DNA from: Variovorax sp. MHTC-1
GTDB lineage: Bacteria > Pseudomonadota > Gammaproteobacteria > Burkholderiales > Burkholderiaceae_C
NCBI RefSeq assembly: GCF_003984645.1
Contig: NZ_RWKI01000006.1
Span: forward strand, 186,001-250,000
Length of the DNA: 64,000 bases
Direction of reading: 5' to 3'
The stretch's first letter is position 1, and each line of letters begins with the position of its first letter. The notes under the pieces are model-generated. The model was not told the origin of the DNA, ran no database searches, and saw nothing but the letters and a program-made list of their open reading frames with translations. Below, one piece after another: positions 16,241 to 24,033 of this stretch. Made by a program: the position numbers and the translations under genes.

Positions 16241-17740
16241 ATGGCCCAACACAACTTGACGGCGGATACGGATCCGCACCGCCTCGCTCGCGCCATCAGC
16301 GGCTACAACCTGATCGGCGGAGAGCTTGTCGGCGCACGATCAGGGCGCACGTTCCCGGTCATCAATCCCGCCACCGGACGCGAGATCGGCCACACCGCCC
16401 ATAGCGGCGCGAGCGACGTCGAGCAGGCCGTGGCCGCCGCTGCCCGGGCCCAGCCTGCGTGGGCTGCCATGGCCGCGCGCAAACGCGGCACCCTCCTGGC
16501 CGAGTGCTCTCGCCTGCTCGCCGAGCACGTGGAGGAACTGGGGCGCCTGGTCGCGCTTGAAACCGGCAAGGCCCTGCGCACCGAGAGCCGCGTGGAGGCC
16601 TCGGTCGTCGCCGACGCGCTGCAGTTCTACGGCGGCCTGGGCTCGGAGCTCAAGGGCGAGACGGTCCCGTTCAGCCCCGACATGCTGACCTTCACCCAGC
16701 GCGAGCCGATCGGCGTGGTGGGCGTCATCATTCCGTGGAACGCACCCATGATGCTGATGGCGCTGAAGATCGCGCCGGCGCTGGTGGCGGGCAACACGGT
16801 CGTCGTGAAATCTGCCGAGGAGGCTCCGCTGTCAGTCCTGCGGGTGTGCCAGATCCTCAATCAGCAGCTTCCTCCGGGTGTCCTGAACATCGTCTCCGGC
16901 TACGGCCCCGATTGCGGCGCGCCCCTGGTCGCGCATCCGGAGGTCGGGAAGGTGACCTTCACCGGCTCCGTCGAGACCGGCCGCATCGTCGCGCGCGCCG
17001 CCGGAGAGAAGCTGATTCCCATCACCCTCGAACTGGGCGGCAAGAGCCCGATGATCGTGATGGACGACGCGGATCTCCCGAGGGCAGTCGCTGGAGCGGT
17101 CAGCGGCATGCGCTTCACCCGCCAGGGGCAGAGCTGCACCGCGGCCAGCCGCATCCTCGTGCAGGAGAAGATCCACGACGAGTTCGTCGCCATGCTCAAG
17201 GCGCGCGTCGATGCGATGAAGATGGGCGACCCGCTGGATGAGGCGACCGACATCGGCACGATCATCTCGCGCTCCCAGCTCGACAAGGTGCTGGGCTACA
17301 TCGAAGACGGTCGATCCGAAGCAGGGGCGACGGCTCACGAATGTTCCGAGCTGCCCACCGGCGACGCGCTTCGAGCGGGCCTGTTCGTGAGGCCGGTGAT
17401 CTTCACCGGTCTGGACAACGCCTCCCGCCTCGCACGCGAGGAGATCTTCGGGCCGGTGACCTGCGTGATCCGCTTCTCCAGCTACGAAGAGGCCGTGACC
17501 CTGGCGAACGACAGCGACTACGGCCTGGCAGCGACGATCTGGACCCGGGACCTCAGAACGGCAATGGACGCCACCCGGCGGTTGCACGCCGGTTTCGTGC
17601 AGGTGAACCAGAACATCGTCGTCCAGCCTGGCCTGTCCTACGGCGGCGTCAAGCAATCGGGGCTGGGACGCGAGGCGTCGCTGGAAGCCATGCTGGACCA
17701 CTTTACGCACAAGAAGACCGTGCTCATCAACATGACCTGA
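16241..17740 (+). CDS. NAD(P)-dependent aldehyde dehydrogenase (betaine-aldehyde-dehydrogenase-like)
   Basis: A 499-aa aldehyde dehydrogenase with all catalytic residues: N167 (IIPWNAP), K190 (VVVKSAEE), E264 (LELGGKSP) and nucleophile C299 (GQSCTAASR). It oxidises an aldehyde to the acid. Overall it resembles BADH/ALDH9-type enzymes. It starts 13 bases after the sulfatase, with AAAGGAG upstream. In this operon it would oxidise an aldehyde made from the desulfated alcohol, but no alcohol oxidase of the GMC/choline type is present; the dehydrogenase that follows is the only candidate for an alcohol-to-aldehyde step. Confidence 0.92.
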   Translation: MAQHNLTADTDPHRLARAISGYNLIGGELVGARSGRTFPVINPATGREIGHTAHSGASDVEQAVAAAARAQPAWAAMAARKRGTLLAECSRLLAEHVEELGRLVALETGKALRTESRVEASVVADALQFYGGLGSELKGETVPFSPDMLTFTQREPIGVVGVIIPWNAPMMLMALKIAPALVAGNTVVVKSAEEAPLSVLRVCQILNQQLPPGVLNIVSGYGPDCGAPLVAHPEVGKVTFTGSVETGRIVARAAGEKLIPITLELGGKSPMIVMDDADLPRAVAGAVSGMRFTRQGQSCTAASRILVQEKIHDEFVAMLKARVDAMKMGDPLDEATDIGTIISRSQLDKVLGYIEDGRSEAGATAHECSELPTGDALRAGLFVRPVIFTGLDNASRLAREEIFGPVTCVIRFSSYEEAVTLANDSDYGLAATIWTRDLRTAMDATRRLHAGFVQVNQNIVVQPGLSYGGVKQSGLGREASLEAMLDHFTHKKTVLINMT

Positions 17741-17772
17741 GCCTGGTCCTGATTTCGAATAAGGAGACAAGC

Positions 17773-18666
17773 ATGACTGCAATCGGATTCATCGGGCTGG
17801 GCAACATGGGCTTTCCCATGGCATGCCGTTTGAAGGAAGCGGGCCACGAGGTGCGCTGCTTCGACGTGAACACGGGCTCCATGGAGCGGGCGCACGACGC
17901 GGGCCTGCAGCCGCGCGCATCGGTCCAAGAAGCGGTCGCCGGAGCCGAAGTCGTGATCACGATGCTGCCCAGCGGGCGCCACGTGCTGGAAGTGCTCGGG
18001 GCCGAGGCGCTGCCGTTCGCCCCTGGCGCATTCGTCATCGACTGCTCGACGATCGATGTCGAGTCATGCGCTGCCTTCCACGCGACTTTGGGCGAGAGGG
18101 GTCTCGTCACCCTCGACGCGCCGGTCTCCGGCGGCGTCGGCGGTGCTGCTGCGGGGACGCTCACCTTCATGGTGGGCGGCACGGAGGCCGCCTTCGCGCG
18201 CGCCCTCGAGCTCCTGCGGGTGATGGGCAAGAACATCATCCACGCCGGAGCGCCCGGCGCAGGACAAGCCGCGAAGATCTGCAACAACATGCTGGCAGGC
18301 ATTTCCATGCTCGCGGTATCCGAGGCGCTGCACCTCGCCAAGCGCCTGGGCCTCGATCCGAAGAAGTTCTTCGAGATCGCTTCGACCTCGTCGGGACAAT
18401 GCTGGGCGCTCACGAGCTATGCACCCGAGCCCGGCCTCGTGCCGGCTGCGCCTGCCAATCGCGGCTACGAGGGCGGCTTCGCATCCGAACTGATGCTGAA
18501 GGACTTGCGGCTGGCCGAGCAGGCCGCGGTCGCGAGCCACTCCCCTGCCCTTCTCGGCGCGGCGGCCGCCTCTGTCTATGCGATGCATTGCGCCGCAGGG
18601 AAGGGGCGACTCGACTTTTCTTCCATCATCCAGATGCTCGGCGCTGCGCAGCCCGCGCGCATCTGA
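17773..18666 (+). CDS. NAD-binding beta-hydroxyacid dehydrogenase (3-hydroxyisobutyrate/tartronate-semialdehyde-reductase family)
   Basis: A 297-aa two-domain dehydrogenase. The Rossmann fingerprint GFIGLGNMG spans residues 5-13, the substrate-binding signature DAPVSGGVGGAAAGTL is intact, and the catalytic lysine lies in GQAAKICNNM. The family oxidises 3-hydroxy acids to semialdehydes or reduces tartronate semialdehyde. The start ATG at 17773 has AAGGAGACAAGC in front; a longer frame runs upstream but overlaps the aldehyde dehydrogenase. Position in the operon suggests it works in series with the aldehyde dehydrogenase on a C3-C4 intermediate. The substrate cannot be fixed from sequence. Confidence 0.9.
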   Translation: MTAIGFIGLGNMGFPMACRLKEAGHEVRCFDVNTGSMERAHDAGLQPRASVQEAVAGAEVVITMLPSGRHVLEVLGAEALPFAPGAFVIDCSTIDVESCAAFHATLGERGLVTLDAPVSGGVGGAAAGTLTFMVGGTEAAFARALELLRVMGKNIIHAGAPGAGQAAKICNNMLAGISMLAVSEALHLAKRLGLDPKKFFEIASTSSGQCWALTSYAPEPGLVPAAPANRGYEGGFASELMLKDLRLAEQAAVASHSPALLGAAAASVYAMHCAAGKGRLDFSSIIQMLGAAQPARI

Positions 18667-18690
18667 AGCGAACCGGACAAGGAGACGAGC

Positions 18691-19656
18691 ATGACAATCA
18701 GCCGCCGCATCTTCAACAGCGGGATCATCGCGCTGCTGCTCACAGGCACGACCGCTTTCGCGCAAAAGGACACCGGCAAGCTGATCGTCGGCTATCCGCC
18801 AGGCCAGTCCGTGGATGTCGTCGCCCGCGTCCTCGCCGAGCGCCTGGGACCGGCGATCGGCCGGACCCTGATCGTGGAAAACATGCCTGGCCTCGCCGGC
18901 AGTGTCGCGCTCGCGGCCGTCTCGCGCATGCCCGCCGATGGAAGCGTCATGACGCTGTCGGCATCCGCGGCCATCGCCGGAAATCCATTCCTGTACAAGA
19001 ACGTGCAGTACGACAGCCTGAAGGACTTCGAGCCGATCGGGCTGATCTATGACGCGCCGCTCGTGCTGATGGTGAACAGCACCTTGCCGATCCAGTCTTT
19101 GAAGGAGCTGGTCGCGCACGCGAAGGCGAACCCGGGCAAGGTGAACTACTCATCTCCGGGCAACGGCTCCGTATCGCACCTCGCCATGTCGGAGCTCATG
19201 CGGCGGGCCGGCATCGAGATGACGCACGTTCCCTACCAGGGCGCAGCCAAGTCGCTCACCGACCTTGCGTCCGGCCAGGTTCAGGTCTCGTTCGACGCGT
19301 ACGGCGCCGCCCAACCCTTCCTCTCGGGAGGAAAGGTGCGCGCGATCGCAGTCAGTTCGCTCGAACGCATTTCCGTGCTGCCCTCGGTGCCGACGGTCGC
19401 GGAGAGCGGCCTGGCCAACTTCGATCTCGTGCCCTGGGTCGGCCTGCTGGCACCCGCCGGCACGCCGAAGGCCGTGGTCGACAAGGTCAGCGAGGAGCTC
19501 GCCAGGATCGTGCGCTCGCCGGACTTCTCGCAACGAATCGTCGCCCTGGGGGGCCGGCCCCGATCCGTCGCCGCGGCAGAATTCAAGAGCTTCGTGCGCG
19601 CCGAAGTCGACCGCTGGGCCGCGATCGTCAAGGGCTCCGGGGCCAGGCTGGAGTGA
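18691..19656 (+). CDS. Bug-family periplasmic substrate-binding protein
   Basis: A 321-aa Bug (TctC-type) solute-binding protein. A signal peptide covers residues 1-24 (ending TTAFAQ), followed by KLIVGYPPGQSVDVVARVLAE, the family's first loop. VNYSSPGNGSVSHLAMSELM and VPYQGAAKSLTDLASGQVQV mark the carboxylate-binding and hinge regions. Bug proteins capture carboxylates or related small molecules in the periplasm. The matching TctA/TctB membrane genes are absent from the window, as is usual for orphan Bug genes in Burkholderiales. It is inside the sulfatase operon with AAGGAG upstream, so it probably captures the growth substrate or senses it. Confidence 0.93.
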   Translation: MTISRRIFNSGIIALLLTGTTAFAQKDTGKLIVGYPPGQSVDVVARVLAERLGPAIGRTLIVENMPGLAGSVALAAVSRMPADGSVMTLSASAAIAGNPFLYKNVQYDSLKDFEPIGLIYDAPLVLMVNSTLPIQSLKELVAHAKANPGKVNYSSPGNGSVSHLAMSELMRRAGIEMTHVPYQGAAKSLTDLASGQVQVSFDAYGAAQPFLSGGKVRAIAVSSLERISVLPSVPTVAESGLANFDLVPWVGLLAPAGTPKAVVDKVSEELARIVRSPDFSQRIVALGGRPRSVAAAEFKSFVRAEVDRWAAIVKGSGARLE

Positions 19657-19660
19657 TGCG

Positions 19661-20407
19661 ATGATTGCACTCGGATCCGCAGCACTCGCGGGCGAGACCC
19701 GGCACCACCGAGCCCTCGACAACGGCTTCAGCTTTCATCGAAGCGAGTGGATGCAAAGCGGTCCAGGCCCGGGCCTGTCTCCAACCGTCTTCCTCGTGGA
19801 GCAGCCGCCCGCGTCCGTGCTCATGCCGCACTTCCACATGCAGAACCAGTTCCAGGTCATCAAGGACGGCTCCGGCACGCTGGGCCCGCGCGCGGTGGGT
19901 CCCGGATCCGTGCACTACGCCGGCGCTTTCACCGGTTACGGGCCGGTGGTCGCGGGGCCCGCGGGCTTGAGCTATTTCACGATCCGCGCGGTGTACGAAA
20001 CCGGCGCGAATTTCCTGCCGGCGGCACGCGACAGGCTGCAGCGGGGACCGAAACGGCATGCGCAAGGGCCGTTGCATGAACCACTGTCGATGGATGCGCT
20101 GCGCGGCCTGGCATCGGCACGCAGGGTGCAGCTGATTGCACCGCAGGACGATCTCGAAGCCTACGCGCTGCAGCTGCCGCCTTTTGCGCCGGTCGAGACC
20201 AGCGAGCCCGGCGGCTCGGGCCAGTTCCAGCTTGTCCTGGCCGGAAGGCTCGAAACCCCGCAGGGTCGACTGCGGGCATGGGAAAGCCGCTACCTGTCGT
20301 CGGGTGAAGATGCGGCCGGCTGCACAGCCGGAGAAAGCGGACTGCACCTGCTGGTGCTGCAGATGCCCGCGAACGCGCCCGAATATGCCAAAGGGTTCAA
20401 CGGGTGA
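19661..20407 (+). CDS. Cupin-like protein of unknown function
   Basis: A 248-aa protein starting at ATG 19661, five bases after the Bug stop. A cupin-type core can be seen at about residues 45-105, with MPHFHMQNQFQVIKDGSGTLG followed by GSVHYAGAFTGYGPVVAG: the HxH-like and late histidine positions could bind a metal. A second half repeats the beta-rich pattern less clearly (GSGQFQLVLAGRLETPQGRL). The family is not recognised beyond cupin-like. It may be an isomerase, lyase or dioxygenase acting in the sulfatase-operon pathway, or a sensor. The ribosome site is weak, so it is probably translationally coupled to the Bug gene. Confidence 0.8.
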   Translation: MIALGSAALAGETRHHRALDNGFSFHRSEWMQSGPGPGLSPTVFLVEQPPASVLMPHFHMQNQFQVIKDGSGTLGPRAVGPGSVHYAGAFTGYGPVVAGPAGLSYFTIRAVYETGANFLPAARDRLQRGPKRHAQGPLHEPLSMDALRGLASARRVQLIAPQDDLEAYALQLPPFAPVETSEPGGSGQFQLVLAGRLETPQGRLRAWESRYLSSGEDAAGCTAGESGLHLLVLQMPANAPEYAKGFNG

Positions 20408-20437
20408 AGCGCCCGGAGTCTCCTGTATAAGGATTGC

Positions 20438-21124
20438 ATGACATCAGGGAAGTCCAACACACTTCGAAAACGCAGTCCCCAGCCGCTCTCGGCCGAACAG
20501 GTTTGCGAGCGGATTCGCTCGGCGATCCTGAGCGGTGAGCTGAAGCCCGGATCGAAGCTCACCGAACAGGATCTCGCGGCCGAACTCGAAGTGAGCCGCA
20601 CGCCGGTCCGGGAAGCGATCCGGCAGCTGGAGGTGGAGCGCCTGGTCAGCCGGACGCCTTTCGTCGGCGTCACGGTCGCCCAGCTCAGCCCGGAAGAGGT
20701 GATCGAGCTGCTGGACATCCGCGAAGTCCTCGAAGGCCTGGTGGCCCGGCTTGCAACGGAGAACATGGACAGTTTCCATCTGCAGCGGCTGAAGAAGTCG
20801 CTGCAGCAGCTGGCCGCGAGCGCCAGGAAGAGCGACGTCGGCGCGTACCTCGATCAGGCGCTGGCGTTCCGGCGTGCGCTCGTGGAGTGCTGCGGCAGTG
20901 CCACCTTGTCGGAGCATGTCATGGCGATCGAGAACCGCCTGCGTCTGACGGGCAGCCGCACCGCGCTGTTGCCGGGGCGCATGGAAGCTGCCATCGAGGA
21001 GCACGAGAAGTTGCTGGACGCGATCGTGCGCGGCGACGCCAAAGGCGCAGAACGGCTCAACCGCGAGCGCATCCGGCACATCCGCGACGCGGTCGCGAAG
21101 TCGATGTCCTTCTCCATCATCTAG
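20438..21124 (+). CDS. GntR-family transcriptional regulator, FCD (FadR) subfamily
   Basis: A 228-aa regulator with a winged-helix domain (residues about 18-80, with LTEQDLAAELEVSRTPVREA) and an FCD effector domain (about 85-215). FCD metal ligands D93, H189 and H214 are visible, but the position of the second ligand (FHxxL) reads F144-R145, so the metal site is incomplete. As the last gene of the sulfatase operon it probably represses that operon and binds the TTGCATACAA-type sites at 14660-14691. AAGGA lies four bases before the ATG. Its stop codon TAG is formed by a palindromic repeat inserted at the gene's end, so the original C-terminus may have been different. Confidence 0.93.
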   Translation: MTSGKSNTLRKRSPQPLSAEQVCERIRSAILSGELKPGSKLTEQDLAAELEVSRTPVREAIRQLEVERLVSRTPFVGVTVAQLSPEEVIELLDIREVLEGLVARLATENMDSFHLQRLKKSLQQLAASARKSDVGAYLDQALAFRRALVECCGSATLSEHVMAIENRLRLTGSRTALLPGRMEAAIEEHEKLLDAIVRGDAKGAERLNRERIRHIRDAVAKSMSFSII

Positions 21125-21150
21125 GGCCTGTTACTAATAACAGGCCCTAG
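21121..21150. repeat. Perfect 13-bp hairpin, solo end-pair of a TA-targeting mobile element
   Basis: CTAGGGCCTGTTA (21121-21133) and TAACAGGCCCTAG (21138-21150) flank a 4-base loop CTAA. The arms are the tip sequence of the MITE at 57975-59353, including the CTAG target. It lies between two convergent genes, supplies the stop codon of the GntR gene, and ends 16 bases before the aldolase stop. It could act as a bidirectional terminator although no U-run follows. It is probably an internally deleted or excision remnant. Confidence 0.75.
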
Positions 21151-21165
21151 CGCCGCTGCCGCTGC

Positions 21166-21963
21166 TCAAGTCCGATAAGAGGTGCCGCGCTCGCGCTCCA
21201 GCTTGCGCAGGAGTCCTGGCCACTCCAGCTTGCCGACTTCGATGACGCCATTCGGTCCCAGCAACTTGCGGCCTTGGGCGCGGGTATGCGCGATGGTGGC
21301 CTCGGACAGTTCGTGAAGCGGGACACCGCCGGCCTGCCCATCGATCTGGAACTGGCAAGCCGTCTCCAGGCGCAGCATCCAGCAGAAAGCCTCTCCGACG
21401 CTGCGGCCGACCGTCAGGGCGCCGTGGTTGCGCAGGATCAGGACACGGCCATCGGCGCCGAGGTCGCGCACGAGGCGCTCGCGCTCGTCTTCGTCGAGCG
21501 CCGCACCCTCGTAGTCATGGTAGCCAAGGAAGTCCAGCATGACGCAGGCCTTCTGGCTCAGGGGCCGCAATCCCATCGCCTGCATCGCAATGGCATTGTT
21601 CGCACGGGTGTGGCTGTGCATGACGCACACGAGCTGAGTCTGAGCCATGTGGATGGCGCTGTGGATGATGAAGCCGGCCGGGTTGAGCAGCGACGGGTCT
21701 CCTTGCACGACCCGCCCTTCGAGGTCGACCTTCAGCAGGGCCGACGCCGTCATCTCGTCGAACAGGGTGCCCAGCGGATTCACGAGGAAGTGGTGCTCGG
21801 GCCCCGGCAACATCACGGAGATGTGGGTGGAAGCCACGTCCGACATTCCATAAAGATCGGTCAGCTGAAAGCATGCCGCGAGATCGCAGCGCAGCTGCCA
21901 TTCATCGACAGTCATGCCTTCGGGAGTCGAATGCGCGGAAAGTTGCGCGGAGTCTCTGTTCAT
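21166..21963 (-). CDS. Class II aldolase/adducin-family protein
   Basis: A 265-aa class II aldolase-fold protein. The metal-binding histidines appear in MHSHTRANN (H116, H118) and RNHGALTVG (H180), the triad that holds zinc in fuculose-phosphate aldolase and relatives. Family functions include aldol cleavage, decarboxylation and epimerisation of sugar phosphates and hydroxyacids. The start at 21963 (MNRDS) overlaps the stop of the upstream Bug gene by four bases (ATGA). It ends the minus-strand amidase operon and faces the sulfatase operon. The substrate is unknown; the absence of sugar-kinase genes argues against a sugar-phosphate pathway. Confidence 0.9.
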   Translation of the reverse strand: MNRDSAQLSAHSTPEGMTVDEWQLRCDLAACFQLTDLYGMSDVASTHISVMLPGPEHHFLVNPLGTLFDEMTASALLKVDLEGRVVQGDPSLLNPAGFIIHSAIHMAQTQLVCVMHSHTRANNAIAMQAMGLRPLSQKACVMLDFLGYHDYEGAALDEDERERLVRDLGADGRVLILRNHGALTVGRSVGEAFCWMLRLETACQFQIDGQAGGVPLHELSEATIAHTRAQGRKLLGPNGVIEVGKLEWPGLLRKLERERGTSYRT

Positions 21964-22991
21964 TTCGCTGCTTCCTTGGGATGGGTGGGGTTGCTGTCCA
22001 GCGATCGCGACATGGCTATCCAGCGTGCGAGATCCGCCTGTACGAACGCCAGCGTCTCGGAGGGCGGGGCGGGTTGAACGATCAAGCCGAGATCTGCGAA
22101 GCTGGCCCGGACATCGGGAGCCGCGAGCGCCTCCGACAGGGCGCTTGCGAGAGAGGCGACGACGTCCGACGGCAGTTTGGCTGGCCCCATCAGCGCGAAC
22201 CAGTTGGAGATTGCCAGCCCGGACATGCCCTGTTCGGCGACCGTGGGCACCTCCGGCAGCGACGGGAGCCGCGCAGGCGAAGTGACCGCGAGCGCCTTGA
22301 TCCTGCCGGACTGCACGTGCTGGATCACCAGGGGCACGGTCATCGCGGTGACACCGATGTCGCCCCGGACCAGGTCTGTCATGACCTCCGGCTGTCCTCG
22401 ATAGGCTACATGCGTGAGGTCGATCTTCTGCTGGCGCTTGAGCAGCTCCATCGTGAAGAACGGCGTCGTGCCGGCGCCTGCGGACCCATAGTTCACCTGG
22501 CCCGGTCGTGCCCTGGCGAATTCCACAAGATCGGGCAATGTGCGGACCGGCAGGCCGCTGCTCGCGATGACCGCCTGGGGAATGGTGCCGATCATCCCGA
22601 TCGCGCTGAACGCAGTTTGTGGCTGCCAGGAGGGCATCGCCGAGCCGGGGGGCGCCATGGTGGTGGGGCCGCTGGCCACGACCAGCGTGTACCCGTCGGG
22701 AGCCGCACGCGCCACGGCCGAATAGCCGATGCTGCCTGCCGCACCCGAGCGGTTGTCGACGACGAAGCTCTGCTTGAAGCGCTCGGAAAAATGCTGCGCG
22801 AGCCGGCGCGCAATGACGTCCACGATGCCGCCGGCGGGGAACGCAGAGACGATCGTCACCGGGCGCTCCGGATAGCCGGCGGCGGCCGCCTGTCCCGGCG
22901 GCAGCACGCACGCCGCCAGAAGCAGGGCCACTGCCCGAACGGCTGCACGACGGTGCGTGCATGCGGAAAACCTCCTGATCGCTCTGTGCAT
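21960..22991 (-). CDS. Bug-family periplasmic substrate-binding protein
   Basis: A 343-aa Bug protein. A long signal peptide has an alanine-rich core (AVRAVALLLAACVLPPG) and probable cleavage near AAAAGYP, then the family motif VTIVSAFPAGGIVDVIARRL. VNYGSAGAGTTPFFTMELL and VAYRGQPEVMTDLVRGDIGV are the other signatures. The ATG at 22991 is chosen over one at 22997 because GGAG is six bases upstream of the first and abuts the second. It sits 37 bases after the neighbouring Bug gene and overlaps the aldolase. Two adjacent, clearly different Bug proteins suggest uptake or sensing of two related ligands. Confidence 0.92.
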   Translation of the reverse strand: MHRAIRRFSACTHRRAAVRAVALLLAACVLPPGQAAAAGYPERPVTIVSAFPAGGIVDVIARRLAQHFSERFKQSFVVDNRSGAAGSIGYSAVARAAPDGYTLVVASGPTTMAPPGSAMPSWQPQTAFSAIGMIGTIPQAVIASSGLPVRTLPDLVEFARARPGQVNYGSAGAGTTPFFTMELLKRQQKIDLTHVAYRGQPEVMTDLVRGDIGVTAMTVPLVIQHVQSGRIKALAVTSPARLPSLPEVPTVAEQGMSGLAISNWFALMGPAKLPSDVVASLASALSEALAAPDVRASFADLGLIVQPAPPSETLAFVQADLARWIAMSRSLDSNPTHPKEAAK

Positions 22992-23028
22992 GGTCATCTC
23001 CTTCGGTTGCGCGGCGCGCGAGACGCCG

Positions 23029-24033
23029 TCACTCGTCGCTGCGGAATCCCGAGGCTTGCACCAGAGGGCGCCAGAAGTCACGCTCCGCACTCAGCGCGCG
23101 TTTCACCGCGGCGCCGGGCAGGCCCGTTGCCTCCATGCCTGCGCGGGCCATTGCGCTCTTGACCTGCGCTTGCTGCATGGCCGCCACGAAGGCCCGCTCC
23201 AGGCGCTGCACGACCGTCGCAGGCGTCCCTGCAGGAACGAAGGCGCTGTAGGAGGCGTTTGCATGGTCGAAGGAATCGATACCGGCCTCGCGCGCGGTCG
23301 GAACATCGGGCAGAGACGCGTTGCGGCGCGTACCGGAGACCGCCAGGATGCGCACCTTGCCGGCGCGATGGAGTTCCAGCTGGCTGGCCAGGGCATCCGT
23401 GCTCAGGGGAACGTGCCCGCCGACCAGGTCCGTCACGAGCGGCGCACCACCCTTGTAGGCCACGGGCGTCAGCGCAACGCCCAAGGTCTTGGCCATGCCG
23501 AGGACGGCGAAATGAAGCGTCCCGCCGAGGTTGGTGAGCCCCACGCTCGCCTGTGACGGATTGGCGCGCACCCAGCTCACGTAGTCCTGCAAGGTCTTGT
23601 AGGGCCGGTCCGCACCGGCGGAAATCACCGTTGGAACCTCGACGAGATGGGCCACGGGGATGAAGTCGCGATCGACGTCATAGGCAAGCTGCCTGTAGGT
23701 CATCGGGAAGATGACCATCGGGGCGTTGGAAGACAGAAGCACGGTCCTGCCGTCGGGCGCGGCGCGCTTCACATACTCGATGGAGATCCGCGAGGCGGCG
23801 CCGGGCCTGTTGTCCACGACCACCTGTTCCTCGCCACCGATGCGCAGTTGCTCGGCCAGCGCCCGCGCCAGCGTGTCCAGCGCGCCGCCGGGCGGAAACC
23901 CGACGACGAGACGCAGCGGATGGGCGCCTGCGGCCGGCGCTTGCGCCTGCGCCTGCGCCGGCGCCGAGGCGACTACAAGCGCCGCGAAGCCTGCGATCCA
24001 CAAGGTGGAACGGAAAGACTGGAACACATTCAT
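23029..24033 (-). CDS. Bug-family periplasmic substrate-binding protein
   Basis: A 334-aa Bug protein with a signal peptide (residues 1-29, ending APAQAQAQA) and the family loop LRLVVGFPPGGALDTLARALAE. The second region is less typical: VGLTNLGGTLHFAVLGMA replaces the common YGSxGxGSxxHL, so ligand contacts differ from its neighbours. VAYKGGAPLVTDLVGGHVPL is standard. The ATG at 24033 overlaps the amidase stop (TGATG), giving tight coupling. Together with the amidase it suggests uptake or sensing of an amide or of the acid released from it. Confidence 0.92.
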   Translation of the reverse strand: MNVFQSFRSTLWIAGFAALVVASAPAQAQAQAPAAGAHPLRLVVGFPPGGALDTLARALAEQLRIGGEEQVVVDNRPGAASRISIEYVKRAAPDGRTVLLSSNAPMVIFPMTYRQLAYDVDRDFIPVAHLVEVPTVISAGADRPYKTLQDYVSWVRANPSQASVGLTNLGGTLHFAVLGMAKTLGVALTPVAYKGGAPLVTDLVGGHVPLSTDALASQLELHRAGKVRILAVSGTRRNASLPDVPTAREAGIDSFDHANASYSAFVPAGTPATVVQRLERAFVAAMQQAQVKSAMARAGMEATGLPGAAVKRALSAERDFWRPLVQASGFRSDE

